A stretch of DNA of 9,542 bases from Candidatus Bathyarchaeota archaeon (GCA_014859755.1 JACUTO010000050.1:1-9542); one strand, 5' to 3'; shown: positions 1-6,471, counted from the first letter of the stretch. Notes: generated by a model from the sequence alone, not told the origin. Program-made: numbers and translations.

Positions 1-19
1 TAGGGATTTTCTCGAAAGG

Positions 20-961
20 ATGGAGAATTGTGTCGCAACTCCGCGCGCGCAAAGCAATGTTCTCGCCCTAGTAGCAAAAGTTTTATTTATGAATCTAGAA
101 TTTTTCCTTCCCCCAACTGAGAGGTCTAAAACTTTGTGTATATTATGTGAACTTTATGGTGAAGGAGACATTTGGTACAAAAATCCCAAAAACTACGCTC
201 GAAGACTTTATGGATTGCCAAAAAAGGGACCATCAACCGCTGTTGGAAGACTCGAAGAAGTACAGGAATTAGAACTCATAAAGTCAGTAATAGACGCAAA
301 GGATGTAAGCATGGAAAGTTTCAATCAGCAACTGCAGGGTTTGCAGGAAATGTTTATGCAAAACCCCATTGGGCAAGTGCTTCCCCTTCAAGACGTTTTG
401 GAAATTGTAGACCTCGTCTACCCCATAGCAAAGATAGACTGTATCTGCAGAAGACTCGCTCGAGCAACCCAAGAAAACTCGAAAACCTACTCCTGTATAG
501 GAATAGGACCCGGCATGTACAAATGGGAAAGATGGCCAGAAAGATACAAGGGAGGCGCCGAATTCATGTCGCCACAGGAAGCCAAAGATTTCCTCAGATA
601 CTGGAACAAAAGGGGAATGGTTCATACAGTCATGATCTTTGGTGCACCTTACATCGGTGGAATATGTAACTGCGACTACCCTGACTGCATTGAAATTAGG
701 CTACGTTTAGATTATGGGCTTCAAGGAACCTTACTCAAGGGCCATCACGTAGCCAAGGTGAACTACGACGAATGTAACGGATGCGGCACATGCATCAGTC
801 GTTGCCAGTTCGGTGCCACAAAAATGGAAGTGACCACCGGTAAAGCCAACATCGACATGTTCAAATGTTTTGGTTGTGGTCTTTGCGAAACCGCTTGTCC
901 AAGAGGCGCCATAACCCTTGTGGAAAGAAATAGTTTGCCCGCGCTTAAAGACGTTTGGTGA
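20..961 (+). CDS. Cys-rich dicluster ferredoxin-like iron-sulfur protein (start uncertain, may be 5' partial)
   Basis: This is a predicted cytoplasmic electron-transfer or redox protein of about 313 residues. The C-terminus carries a classic 2[4Fe-4S] ferredoxin domain: Cys252/255/258/262 and Cys283/286/289/293, the last followed by Pro. Before it lies a second cysteine module with Cys141-x-Cys143-Arg, Cys159, and Cys216-x-Cys218-x4-Cys223. From memory, multi-domain ferredoxins with a C-x-C-R motif and a later I-C-N-C motif form a recognisable but poorly characterised family. The N-terminal ~130 residues have no clear motif and no membrane segment stands out. The start is unsure: the frame is open to the left edge, the ATG at 20 has a GAAAGG directly against it, and another in-frame ATG lies at 89 (residue 24). 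The stop overlaps the ribosome site of the next ferredoxin gene, so the two are probably co-transcribed. The redox partner is unknown. Confidence 0.8.
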   Translation: MENCVATPRAQSNVLALVAKVLFMNLEFFLPPTERSKTLCILCELYGEGDIWYKNPKNYARRLYGLPKKGPSTAVGRLEEVQELELIKSVIDAKDVSMESFNQQLQGLQEMFMQNPIGQVLPLQDVLEIVDLVYPIAKIDCICRRLARATQENSKTYSCIGIGPGMYKWERWPERYKGGAEFMSPQEAKDFLRYWNKRGMVHTVMIFGAPYIGGICNCDYPDCIEIRLRLDYGLQGTLLKGHHVAKVNYDECNGCGTCISRCQFGATKMEVTTGKANIDMFKCFGCGLCETACPRGAITLVERNSLPALKDVW

Positions 962-967
962 TGAGGT

Positions 968-1222
968 TTGTTGCCGAAAATTGAAATAGATGAGTCTAAA
1001 TGTTTGACTCCCTTTGCGTGTAAGAAATGTCTTCAAGTCTGTCCACACGCCGTCTTCGCCGTGGCACCAAAGGAAGTGTTGAGATTTAAAGAAACGGATC
1101 CTCAGGAACCCGGTAGCTATCGGCTGTTTGTTGTTTATAGGGATAAGTGCGTAGTGTGCAATGACTGCGTCGAAGTTTGCCCTGTAAACGCCATAAAAAT
1201 AACGTTACCCGAAGGTGCGTGA
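968..1222 (+). CDS. Small 2[4Fe-4S] ferredoxin
   Basis: This is an 84-residue soluble ferredoxin, a low-potential electron carrier. The first cluster motif is unusual at its front: Cys12-x5-Cys18-x2-Cys21-x3-Cys25-Pro, where canonical ferredoxins have x2 between the first two cysteines. The second is canonical, C-x2-C-x2-C-x3-C-P, near residues 61-71. About 30 residues separate the two motifs, more than in minimal bacterial ferredoxins. The start is a TTG at 968. GGTGA at 957-961, lying on the stop of the upstream gene, is about 6 bases before it; a second TTG at 971 is an equally possible start. The gene sits 6 bases after the Cys-rich ferredoxin-like gene and 2 bases before the next one, so it is in the middle of a three-gene operon. 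It could feed electrons to its neighbour or to the geranylgeranyl reductase about 1.2 kb away. That link is inferred. Confidence 0.88.
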   Translation: MLPKIEIDESKCLTPFACKKCLQVCPHAVFAVAPKEVLRFKETDPQEPGSYRLFVVYRDKCVVCNDCVEVCPVNAIKITLPEGA

Positions 1223-1224
1223 AA

Positions 1225-1785
1225 ATGAGCGAAGAAATATCCTTTGATATCGACCAGCGTATACTTGACACAATTCTCCAAGAATTTGACGTCAACAGAC
1301 TAATCGATAACTTCGCAAAAAACATAGAAAACAAGAAGAAGGAAGAAATCGAAGACGTAGCAAAGAAAGTGTTTGGAGAATATGGAAGAGCCCTCATGGG
1401 TAGTGCAATAGAACTGGGTGAAAAATACTCCGACAGAACTCATGAAGTTATAGAGGAGGTTGCCGAGAAAACTGGAGTTGGGCCATTCCCCCACGTGTAC
1501 CAAAGATTCTTAGAAATCTTCAATATGGGGACCCAACGCAAAGCTTTGACGGTAGTGGTTAGCAATACTTCCCAGCTCACCCACAGCGTTGGTCCTTGCG
1601 TGTTTCTGAATGCGATTAAAGAAAAATGTGGAGAAGATGTTGCAAAACTTTTAACCTGCAAACACATCGATTTGTCGGCTTTGGAAGCTTTATGCGACAA
1701 CTTGAAGCTGTCAGTGGACGTTCGTATGGAAGCTTCCATTCCAAACGAAGGCTATTGCCAATTCACAGCATTGCACAAAAAGTGA
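1225..1785 (+). CDS. Probable L-2-amino-thiazoline-4-carboxylic acid hydrolase-like family protein
   Basis: This is a soluble protein of 186 residues. The C-terminal half resembles, by my reading, the ATC-hydrolase-like family: a Pro-Cys-x-Phe-Leu segment (near residues 129-133), then Leu-x-Cys-x-His-x-Asp, a helical stretch, and a terminal Gly-Tyr-Cys-x-Phe motif. The name comes from a bacterial cysteine-synthesis enzyme; archaeal relatives are mostly uncharacterised, so the reaction should not be assumed. The N-terminal half is charged and helical, rich in Lys/Glu near residues 30-50. The ATG at 1225 was chosen because AAGGTG (1212-1217) lies 7 bases upstream and it starts 2 bases after the ferredoxin stop; a longer frame from 1177 would overlap the ferredoxin gene. 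As last gene of the ferredoxin operon, it may act on or receive electrons through a thiol or Fe-S system. Alternatives include another small Cys/His ligand-binding fold such as V4R. Confidence 0.6.
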   Translation: MSEEISFDIDQRILDTILQEFDVNRLIDNFAKNIENKKKEEIEDVAKKVFGEYGRALMGSAIELGEKYSDRTHEVIEEVAEKTGVGPFPHVYQRFLEIFNMGTQRKALTVVVSNTSQLTHSVGPCVFLNAIKEKCGEDVAKLLTCKHIDLSALEALCDNLKLSVDVRMEASIPNEGYCQFTALHKK

Positions 1786-1792
1786 AAACCTA

Positions 1793-1798
1793 TTTTTT
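1793..1798 (+). terminator. T-run terminator between convergent genes
   Basis: A run of six T lies 8 bases after the stop of the hydrolase-like gene, in a 16-base gap before the convergent CBS gene. Archaeal termination often uses plain T-runs without a hairpin. It is the natural 3' end for the ferredoxin operon. Confidence 0.45.
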
Positions 1799-1801
1799 CA
1801 T

Positions 1802-2263
1802 TTAAACTACGTAGTAATCAAGTACTTTTTTCATCCGCTTCGGTGGTAGTTCAGTTCTAGAAAGCTTCTTCAATATCTCAATAATCTGGGGCTGGACACG
1901 CACCATGTCCGTTAAGGTTACCAAGCCGACAAGCCGCCCATCTTCAACCACTGGGAGCTTTTTGATTTTCTTCTTGAACATAAGCCTCGTGGCGGCTTCA
2001 AGGTCCATGTGAGGAGTTCCGGTTACAAGTGGTTTAGACATCACTTGGCTAACTTTAACCCTCACGGGGTCTTTGCGCTCAGCCAGAACCCTTCTAAGCA
2101 GGTCCCTTTCGGTTAAAATTCCAACGGGTTTTTCTTCCTCATCCACTACAATTAGGCATCCTATTTCATGCTTGTTCATCAGGTCCACCGCTTGCCTAAC
2201 GGTGGCCTCAGCTTCAACCGTTATCACGTCGCTAACCATGACGTTTTCAATTTTTAGAACCAT
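1802..2263 (-). CDS. Two-CBS-domain protein
   Basis: This 153-residue protein is built almost entirely of two CBS motifs, which pair to form a Bateman module that binds adenosine ligands (AMP, ATP, SAM or similar). CBS1 covers roughly residues 5-60, with the typical 'D-V-I-T-V ... A-V-D-L-M ... G-I-L-T-E-R-D' pattern. CBS2 covers roughly 70-128, with 'V-M-S-K-P ... K-I-K-K-L-P-V-V ... L-V-T-L-T-D'. A short basic tail follows, rich in Lys/Arg and ending Tyr-Tyr-Val-Val. There is no catalytic domain, so a role as a stand-alone energy-state sensor or partner protein is likely. The start is taken as the ATG at 2263; a TTG four codons upstream (2275) is possible. A TATA-like box about 35-40 bases before the ATG suggests a short-leader or leaderless message. 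The gene is convergent with the ferredoxin operon and divergent from the geranylgeranyl reductase. The ligand and target cannot be told from the sequence. Confidence 0.9.
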   Translation of the reverse strand: MVLKIENVMVSDVITVEAEATVRQAVDLMNKHEIGCLIVVDEEEKPVGILTERDLLRRVLAERKDPVRVKVSQVMSKPLVTGTPHMDLEAATRLMFKKKIKKLPVVEDGRLVGLVTLTDMVRVQPQIIEILKKLSRTELPPKRMKKVLDYYVV

Positions 2264-2297
2264 TTGAATGCACAACCAAACGAGTTTTGTTTGATTA

Positions 2298-2306
2298 TGC
2301 TTTTAA
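2298..2306 (-). promoter_or_regulatory. TATA-like box for CBS gene
   Basis: Read on the minus strand, TTTAAAAGC lies here. Transcription starting about 25 bases downstream would begin near 2276-2270, just before the CBS start codon, fitting a very short leader. It is assigned by pattern and spacing only. Confidence 0.35.
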
Positions 2307-2370
2307 ATTAAACTCCACCGAACCTTGCCCCCTCTCCAAATATCGTAAATGTTATGAAGTCTTTTCAGTG

Positions 2371-2378
2371 TAAATAAT
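2371..2378 (+). promoter_or_regulatory. TATA-like box for geranylgeranyl reductase gene
   Basis: TAAATAAT lies about 30 bases before the TTG start at 2407 and predicts a start of transcription near 2400. The leader would be only a few bases, too short to keep all of the GGTGAT at 2399-2404. If a longer leader is used, the AT-rich block at 2300-2311 is the alternative box. Confidence 0.3.
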
Positions 2379-2406
2379 GAAGTAAGAACTGCCGAAGTGG
2401 TGATTA

Positions 2407-3759
2407 TTGAAAAAGTTTGACGTGGTTGTTGTTGGTGCTGGAACCGGAGGATGCTTGGCGGCGAAGACCGTTGCCGAAGCCGGGTTTGACGTTTGCCTGA
2501 TGGATCGAAAAAGAGAGCAGGACATAGGGGACAAGATTTGTGGAGACGCCATAGGAAAGCATCATTTCGACACTCTAGGATTAGAATATCCTACGGGAAA
2601 GGAGCTGGAGCGAAAGATAGTCGGCGTTAAGATCTATTCGCCAGACATGGAAACCGCCATCGACGTTAAGGGAGAAGGCCTCCATGGGTATCTAGTTAAC
2701 CGTCGCCTCTTCGGTCAGAGATTGTTGAAAAAGGCTATAAAAGCCGGGGCAACCTTTCTAGAATCAACTCAAGCAGTAGAACCCGTCATAAAGGATCATT
2801 TCGTCAACGGTGTCTTGGCTAGAAATATGGAAACGGGAAATAAGGTTTCAGTGTTTGGTCAAGTTACGGTAGATGCTAGTGGTTTTTCAGCTGTTTTACA
2901 AAAGAAGCTCCCTCCAGAAATCGGAGTTGACGCAAATGTTAGCAGAGAGGATGTGGCGATCTGCTACCGCGAAATTCGTGAAGTAAAAGAGCAAATCGCC
3001 GAACCAGATTTTTGTGAAATTTATCTCAATCAAAAGCTTGCCCCCGGAGGATACTTCTGGATTTTTCCGGAAAGTGGGACAAAGGTTAACGTAGGCTTGG
3101 GAGTAGCCATGTCCAAAGGTTTTCCAAATCCCAAAAACCGGCTCTACGACAACGTTTTATCCATACCCTTCTTTAAGGGTTCATCCACCATAAGCGGAGG
3201 TGGAGGCCACGTTCCAACTCGGAGACCCATCGATTGCATGGTGGGAAATGGCATCTTGATCGTTGGAGACGCTGCCTGTCAAGTGAACCCGATTCACGGT
3301 GGTGGAATGGGGCCTTCAATGATGGCTGGAACCATCGCAGGAGAGGTCATCATTAAAGCTCTGGAGACGGGGAACGTGGATCGAGAGAACATGTGGTCCT
3401 ACAATGTTAGGTACATGCAGTCGTATGGAGCTAAACAAGCGGGCCTCGACGTCTTCCGCCTGCTTCTTCAACGATTAAGCGACGAAGACTTGAATTACGG
3501 AATGAGATATCGGTTAATCACCGAAGATGATCTTCTTAACACGAGTATGGGCGAGGATACTCGCCTAAACATAACCGAAAAAACTCGACGCATTTTTAGG
3601 GGAGTGGGAAAGCTTTCCCTTCTTAAACAATTACGCGCCACAGTTCACCTCATGAAAAAAATGAAAACCCTGTATCAAAACTACCCAGTTTCACCTGAAG
3701 GATTCGAAGAATGGAAAAAGAAGATGCAAGATTTGATCGAAGAGGCGGAAAATTTGTGA
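2407..3759 (+). CDS. Geranylgeranyl reductase family FAD-dependent oxidoreductase
   Basis: This 450-residue flavoprotein has the length and motifs of archaeal digeranylgeranylglycerophospholipid reductases, which saturate double bonds in the isoprenoid chains of membrane lipids using reduced FAD. The N-terminus has the dinucleotide-binding G-x-G-x-x-G loop (residues 10-15) after a run of Val. A conserved-looking Asp-Lys-x-Cys-Gly segment follows, with Cys45, equivalent to the cysteine near the active site in known reductases. The family substrate-site motif appears as A-P-G-G-Y-F-W-I-F-P near residues 211-220. The second FAD motif, V-G-D-A-A followed by N-P-I-H-G-G-G-M, is near residues 286-300. 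The start is TTG at 2407, since the FAD fold begins at once and GGTGAT (2399-2404) precedes it. The C-terminal ~110 residues are helical and charged. In Methanosarcina acetivorans a ferredoxin next to such a reductase is required for full saturation, so the ferredoxins upstream are plausible donors. A menaquinone-type or other isoprenoid substrate is not excluded. Confidence 0.92.
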   Translation: MKKFDVVVVGAGTGGCLAAKTVAEAGFDVCLMDRKREQDIGDKICGDAIGKHHFDTLGLEYPTGKELERKIVGVKIYSPDMETAIDVKGEGLHGYLVNRRLFGQRLLKKAIKAGATFLESTQAVEPVIKDHFVNGVLARNMETGNKVSVFGQVTVDASGFSAVLQKKLPPEIGVDANVSREDVAICYREIREVKEQIAEPDFCEIYLNQKLAPGGYFWIFPESGTKVNVGLGVAMSKGFPNPKNRLYDNVLSIPFFKGSSTISGGGGHVPTRRPIDCMVGNGILIVGDAACQVNPIHGGGMGPSMMAGTIAGEVIIKALETGNVDRENMWSYNVRYMQSYGAKQAGLDVFRLLLQRLSDEDLNYGMRYRLITEDDLLNTSMGEDTRLNITEKTRRIFRGVGKLSLLKQLRATVHLMKKMKTLYQNYPVSPEGFEEWKKKMQDLIEEAENL

Positions 3760-3851
3760 ACGGCGTCGAAAAAGTAATAAGGTCACCGTTCAGTAGAGAG
3801 TTGGGCTTGTCTGGGAATGAGAAAGAAGTACGTTGCTCAAAGCCTTATTAA
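3756..3851 (+). other. 31-codon frame overlapping reductase stop; possible displaced N-terminus of the phosphoribosyltransferase
   Basis: A GTG at 3756-3758 overlaps the TGA of the reductase gene in the usual GTGA coupling pattern and opens a 31-codon frame. Its product contains V-I-R-S-P-F-S-R-E-L-G-L, which looks like genuine protein. It then runs out of frame into the phosphoribosyltransferase gene and stops at 3849-3851. Skipping one base near 3815-3827 would join it smoothly to the downstream frame, around the Asn-Glu-Lys / Lys-Lys-Tyr junction. It may be a frameshifted 5' end, an assembly error next to an A-rich stretch, or a short coupling ORF. No homology could be tested. Confidence 0.4.
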
Positions 3852-4410
3852 AAGATTGAGTGAGACTACGAGTCGTCGACTCGATCTGAAAAAAACCTTA
3901 ATTTTGGGGGTTGTTTTGAAGGGGCTTCCCGTAGCCTACTCCTTAGCAAGAATGAACTCTGTGGTTGAAAACTTCGTTCCCACGGTGGCTCATCGTCCCC
4001 TCTACATGCAACACCATGTAGAGTCCTATTTTCCAAGCTTAGAATGGACAGCCTACTTTCGGGGCCGACTGAATCGTTGTGAAACTCTCCTCATCGTCGA
4101 CGACGTTGTGAACACTGGCTTCACCAAGCAGAAACTGGAAAGCATCGTTTACTCCTTAACCAAAGAGATTGAAACCCACATGCAATTCGCTGCTTTGATT
4201 CTTAATCGAAAAAATCTCGCTAATCAGAGCTTCGTTGGTTCAAACGACCTCTTCGCTTTGCAGGTGGATGCTATAGAGGTGGAGTGCGACTGGGGTTTGA
4301 TCACTGTTCCTTTATGGGATCTGCCGGTTAAAGAGGCGCTTATGCAATGCGAGGAATACTTCCAAAGATTTTGGCTAAGTGAAAAACGCTTCATCAACAT
4401 TGCTTACTAG
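3817..4410 (+). CDS. Type I phosphoribosyltransferase-like protein (N-terminus possibly frameshifted off)
   Basis: This 197-residue protein shows the core marks of the PRTase fold. There is a hydrophobic strand ending in Val-Leu-Lys-Gly-Leu-Pro-Val-Ala (residues 33-40), placed like the pyrophosphate loop. The PRPP-binding signature follows at residues 91-101: four hydrophobics, Asp95-Asp96, two Val, Asn, Thr100-Gly101. Such proteins transfer a phosphoribosyl group to a base in nucleotide synthesis or salvage, or act as regulators. The base cannot be predicted. The ATG at 3817 has no convincing ribosome site and leaves a 57-base gap after the reductase, while an overlapping GTG frame (3756-3851) reads like the missing first ~20 residues. 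The gene may therefore carry a frameshift, or its true N-terminus may have been altered by a sequencing indel. It probably shares the reductase transcript. Cys88 and a His66-His67 pair have no assigned role. Confidence 0.7.
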   Translation: MRKKYVAQSLIKRLSETTSRRLDLKKTLILGVVLKGLPVAYSLARMNSVVENFVPTVAHRPLYMQHHVESYFPSLEWTAYFRGRLNRCETLLIVDDVVNTGFTKQKLESIVYSLTKEIETHMQFAALILNRKNLANQSFVGSNDLFALQVDAIEVECDWGLITVPLWDLPVKEALMQCEEYFQRFWLSEKRFINIAY

Positions 4411-4518
4411 CCTCTCTCTTTTGAATCAGTCACAAACTTGAACGTTTCTGATGTCGTTTTGTTGAGGGGGCAGTCGTCGTTCATGCGTGCAATCCAGAAT
4501 TGACGAGAATGTGGTAAC

Positions 4519-4525
4519 TTAATAA
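4519..4525 (+). promoter_or_regulatory. TATA-like box for dph6
   Basis: TTAATAA lies 38 bases before the first base of the dph6 ATG and predicts a leader of about 12-17 bases. The 153-base spacer 4411-4563 holds no tRNA and no other gene that I can see. Confidence 0.3.
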
Positions 4526-4563
4526 CAAAGGAAACAGTAGAGGTAAGTTGGGTTGCATAATAT

Positions 4564-5250
4564 ATGCGCGTTGCAGCTTTGGTTACGGGCGGAAAAGATT
4601 CTGCTCTAGCTCTTCACCGTGCTTTGAAACTGGGTTATGAAGTAAAATTTTTGGTCACCATTATTCCTCAGCGAGAAGACAGCTGGATGTTCCACTTCCC
4701 CAACATTCACCTAGCAGACCTGTTCGCTAAGGCTGTTGAAATTCCTTTAGTGAAGGCTGAAACTGTTGGAATCAAAGAAACAGAACTTAAGGACCTCAAA
4801 AATCTGCTCGCAACCCTCGACATAGAGGGAGTTGTGTCCGGGGCAATATCATCACGGTACCAAAAGGAACGAATTGACAAGATCTGCCAAGAATTAAACC
4901 TCGAGTCTATTGCGCCTCTCTGGCAAGAAGATTCTATGCAGCTACTGAAAGAAATCATCAACCTAAATTTTGAGGTTATCATCGTAGGCGTATACGCTTA
5001 CGGTTTTGATCAGAGCTGGCTTGGAAGAAAAATTAACTCAACAACCGTAAAGAACCTTGTCGTATTAAACGACAAATATCAAATATCGTTGGTGGGTGAG
5101 GGAGGCGAATACGAAACCTTGGTTCTTGACGCACCGTTTTTTAAGAAAAGAATTCAGGTGCTTCAGACGGAGATAATCTGGGAAAATCATAGCGGATACC
5201 TGCTCGTGAAGGAAGCTAAACTCGTAGACAAGGCTGAAAAGGTTTATTAA
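4564..5250 (+). CDS. dph6: Diphthine--ammonia ligase (Dph6-type ATP pyrophosphatase)
   Basis: This 228-residue cytoplasmic enzyme belongs to the family that amidates diphthine to diphthamide, the modified histidine of translation factor EF-2, using ATP and ammonium. The N-terminal PP-loop of ATP pyrophosphatases is plain at residues 8-13, Thr-Gly-Gly-Lys-Asp-Ser. The family C-terminal motif Gly-Glu-Gly-Gly-Glu-Tyr-Glu-Thr-Leu lies near residues 178-186, with Asp-Ala-Pro just after. An internal segment Gly-x-x-Ser-Gly-Ala-Ile-x-Ser near residue 94, preceding a Gln-Lys-Glu-Arg stretch, also fits. The length is normal for archaeal single-domain members. The ATG at 4564 is preceded by an AT-rich stretch and has no strong ribosome site nearby; AGAGGT is about 20 bases upstream. 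The gene stands alone between the phosphoribosyltransferase and rpl15e genes, all on the plus strand, and links this region to translation. Confidence 0.9.
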   Translation: MRVAALVTGGKDSALALHRALKLGYEVKFLVTIIPQREDSWMFHFPNIHLADLFAKAVEIPLVKAETVGIKETELKDLKNLLATLDIEGVVSGAISSRYQKERIDKICQELNLESIAPLWQEDSMQLLKEIINLNFEVIIVGVYAYGFDQSWLGRKINSTTVKNLVVLNDKYQISLVGEGGEYETLVLDAPFFKKRIQVLQTEIIWENHSGYLLVKEAKLVDKAEKVY

Positions 5251-5290
5251 TCGTTTTGTGGCTCATAGCTACAAGCTGTTTGGAGAAGTA

Positions 5291-5323
5291 GGTTCCATAG
5301 GGATGTAACCTTAAGGTTGAACC
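5291..5323 (+). promoter_or_regulatory. Interleaved inverted repeats in the rpl15e leader
   Basis: Between dph6 and rpl15e there is a perfect 12-base palindrome AACCTTAAGGTT (5307-5318). It overlaps a second small inverted repeat, GGTTgAACC (5315-5323), and an upstream GGTT (5291-5294) that could pair with the AACC at 5307-5310. These allow mutually exclusive hairpins 8 to 40 bases before the ribosome site. Such a layout could be an operator or an RNA switch, for example feedback by the ribosomal protein. It is also short enough to be chance. Confidence 0.3.
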
Positions 5324-5344
5324 ACCATAACGGAGGGAATGGAA

Positions 5345-5935
5345 ATGGCTTACAAATACATCGCGAGGGCTTGGAAAAAACCAGAAGAATCTTTTGTAAA
5401 AGAGTTGATGTGGCAGAGAGCCATAGAATGGCGCAAGCAATCAACAATTTTCAGGATTGAAAGACCTACGCGTCTCGACCGAGCAAGGAAACTGGGATAC
5501 AAGGCCAAGCAAGGGTTTGTCATAGCTCGGGTTCGCGTTAGACGTGCAGGCATGAGAAAAACCAGACCCAAGGCGGGTCGTAGACCCAAACGAATGGGTG
5601 TCACCAAATATAAACTAGCTAAAAACATGAGGTTAATCGCTGAAGAGAGGGCGGCGAGAAAGTTTCCAAACCTAGAGGTTCTAAACTCTTACTGGGTTTG
5701 GGAAGATGGCCGCTTTAAATGGTTTGAGGTTATTATGGTTGATCCGAATCATCCAGCCATCAAATCAGATAAGAATGTCAACTGGATATGTGAAGATGTT
5801 CATCGCGGTCGGGCTTTCCGCGGTTTGACCAGCGCTGGTAGGGAGGTTCGCGGTCTTCGTCACAAAGGACTTGGTGCCGAGAAAGTTCGACCGAGTCGTA
5901 AGGCAGTTCTTAAACGAAAAGAGAGAAAAGTGTAG
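5345..5935 (+). CDS. rpl15e: Large-subunit ribosomal protein L15e
   Basis: This 196-residue, strongly basic protein of the large ribosomal subunit is specific to archaea and eukaryotes and structurally unrelated to bacterial L15. The family signature is clear: the start M-A-Y-K-Y-I-A-R-A-W, then R-I-E-R-P-T-R-L-D-R-A-R, then L-G-Y-K-A-K-Q-G-F, V-R-V-R-R, and G-R-R-P-K-R-M-G-V. A C-terminal R-G-L-R-H-K-G-L-G segment with a Lys/Arg tail follows. The second ATG (5345) is preferred over the one at 5339. It matches the usual N-terminus, and GGAGGG at 5332-5337 lies 7 bases before it but only 1 base before the other. In many archaea this gene sits directly upstream of the COG1325-rnp3-rnp2 genes; here two unrelated genes intervene. 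The end faces pdaD on the opposite strand. Confidence 0.97.
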   Translation: MAYKYIARAWKKPEESFVKELMWQRAIEWRKQSTIFRIERPTRLDRARKLGYKAKQGFVIARVRVRRAGMRKTRPKAGRRPKRMGVTKYKLAKNMRLIAEERAARKFPNLEVLNSYWVWEDGRFKWFEVIMVDPNHPAIKSDKNVNWICEDVHRGRAFRGLTSAGREVRGLRHKGLGAEKVRPSRKAVLKRKERKV

Positions 5936-5936
5936 A

Positions 5937-5950
5937 GAGCTCAGTAGCTC
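5937..5950. repeat. Small hairpin between convergent rpl15e and pdaD
   Basis: GAGCT and AGCTC form a perfect 5-base stem around a 4-base loop (CAGT) in the 20-base gap between the two stop codons. It could stabilise or end either transcript. There is no adjacent T-run, so a terminator role is uncertain. Confidence 0.3.
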
Positions 5951-5955
5951 AGAAG

Positions 5956-6417
5956 TTATAGAGTGTAAACCAGTGTAGCTATGACACAGCCATAGTTGTC
6001 CATAGATACTCTCAAAACTTCTGTTCGATAACTTATCTTATCAATTTCTATCTCCCTTATCTTCGCCATCTCTTTGATTTTCCACTCGAGAGTTTCTCTT
6101 AATGCTTTTAGGTCCATATACCCATGGGCTTCAGCAACGAGTCCATATTTCCTGTCTTTCTCCCAGGCCCATGCTATTCCCGCGCCAATCGTTGTTCCTT
6201 CGTCTCCGTCCATTCTGGCTATTACTGCGTGGGTTATTGCGCCTGCAGTTATTTTTCTCCATTTCCTTTCCTTGCATCCTGGCGGGAGTATGGAGCTGAC
6301 TGGAACAAGGTTGCACTGTGCGATTCCAGCCTTTTTGAGAGCGAGGTCGAAGGCGTTGAGTTCGGAAACCGGACTTGTCGCTTTTCCACTTGTTATGAAA
6401 AATTCTTTTGGGATCAT
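5956..6417 (-). CDS. pdaD: Pyruvoyl-dependent arginine decarboxylase proenzyme
   Basis: This enzyme converts arginine to agmatine and CO2. In archaea agmatine feeds polyamine synthesis and the agmatidine modification of tRNA-Ile. The 153-residue proenzyme is expected to cut itself between Ser41 and Ser42, in the motif V-P-V-S-S-I-L-P-P-G-C, giving a beta chain and an alpha chain that starts with a pyruvoyl group. Asn36 stands five residues before the first Ser, as does the important Asn of the Methanocaldococcus jannaschii enzyme. The motif V-A-E-A-H-G supplies the expected catalytic Glu (Glu96). The acid-rich D-G-D-E-G-T-T segment before G-A-G-I-A is also typical. Length is slightly below the ~165 residues of the M. 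jannaschii protein. The ATG at 6417 is chosen; only a weak AGAG precedes it, so a leaderless message is likely. The gene is on the minus strand, convergent with rpl15e and divergent from the acyltransferase-like gene. Confidence 0.95.
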   Translation of the reverse strand: MIPKEFFITSGKATSPVSELNAFDLALKKAGIAQCNLVPVSSILPPGCKERKWRKITAGAITHAVIARMDGDEGTTIGAGIAWAWEKDRKYGLVAEAHGYMDLKALRETLEWKIKEMAKIREIEIDKISYRTEVLRVSMDNYGCVIATLVYTL

Positions 6418-6439
6418 CTCTGTGTTTTATGCCTCTTCT

Positions 6440-6450
6440 GTTTATGTATT
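6440..6450 (-). promoter_or_regulatory. TATA-like box for pdaD
   Basis: Read on the minus strand, AATACATAAAC is centred about 27 bases before the pdaD ATG. Transcription would start at or next to the start codon, fitting leaderless expression. It is a pattern-only call. Confidence 0.3.
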
Positions 6451-6471
6451 GCAATAGCATCAACAAGTGGA

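Noticed and set aside
172..669. 165-codon plus-strand frame inside the first ferredoxin-like gene
   Set aside because: It shifts against a frame with two intact ferredoxin motifs; its product is basic and low in structure, typical of a shadow frame.
1177..1224. Sixteen-codon N-terminal extension of the hydrolase-like protein
   Set aside because: It overlaps the end of the ferredoxin gene and lacks a ribosome site, while the ATG at 1225 has AAGGTG at good spacing.
4411..4563. Possible tRNA or small RNA in the spacer before dph6
   Set aside because: No T-loop-like GGTTCRA segment, no acceptor stem and no C/D-box pair could be found on either strand.
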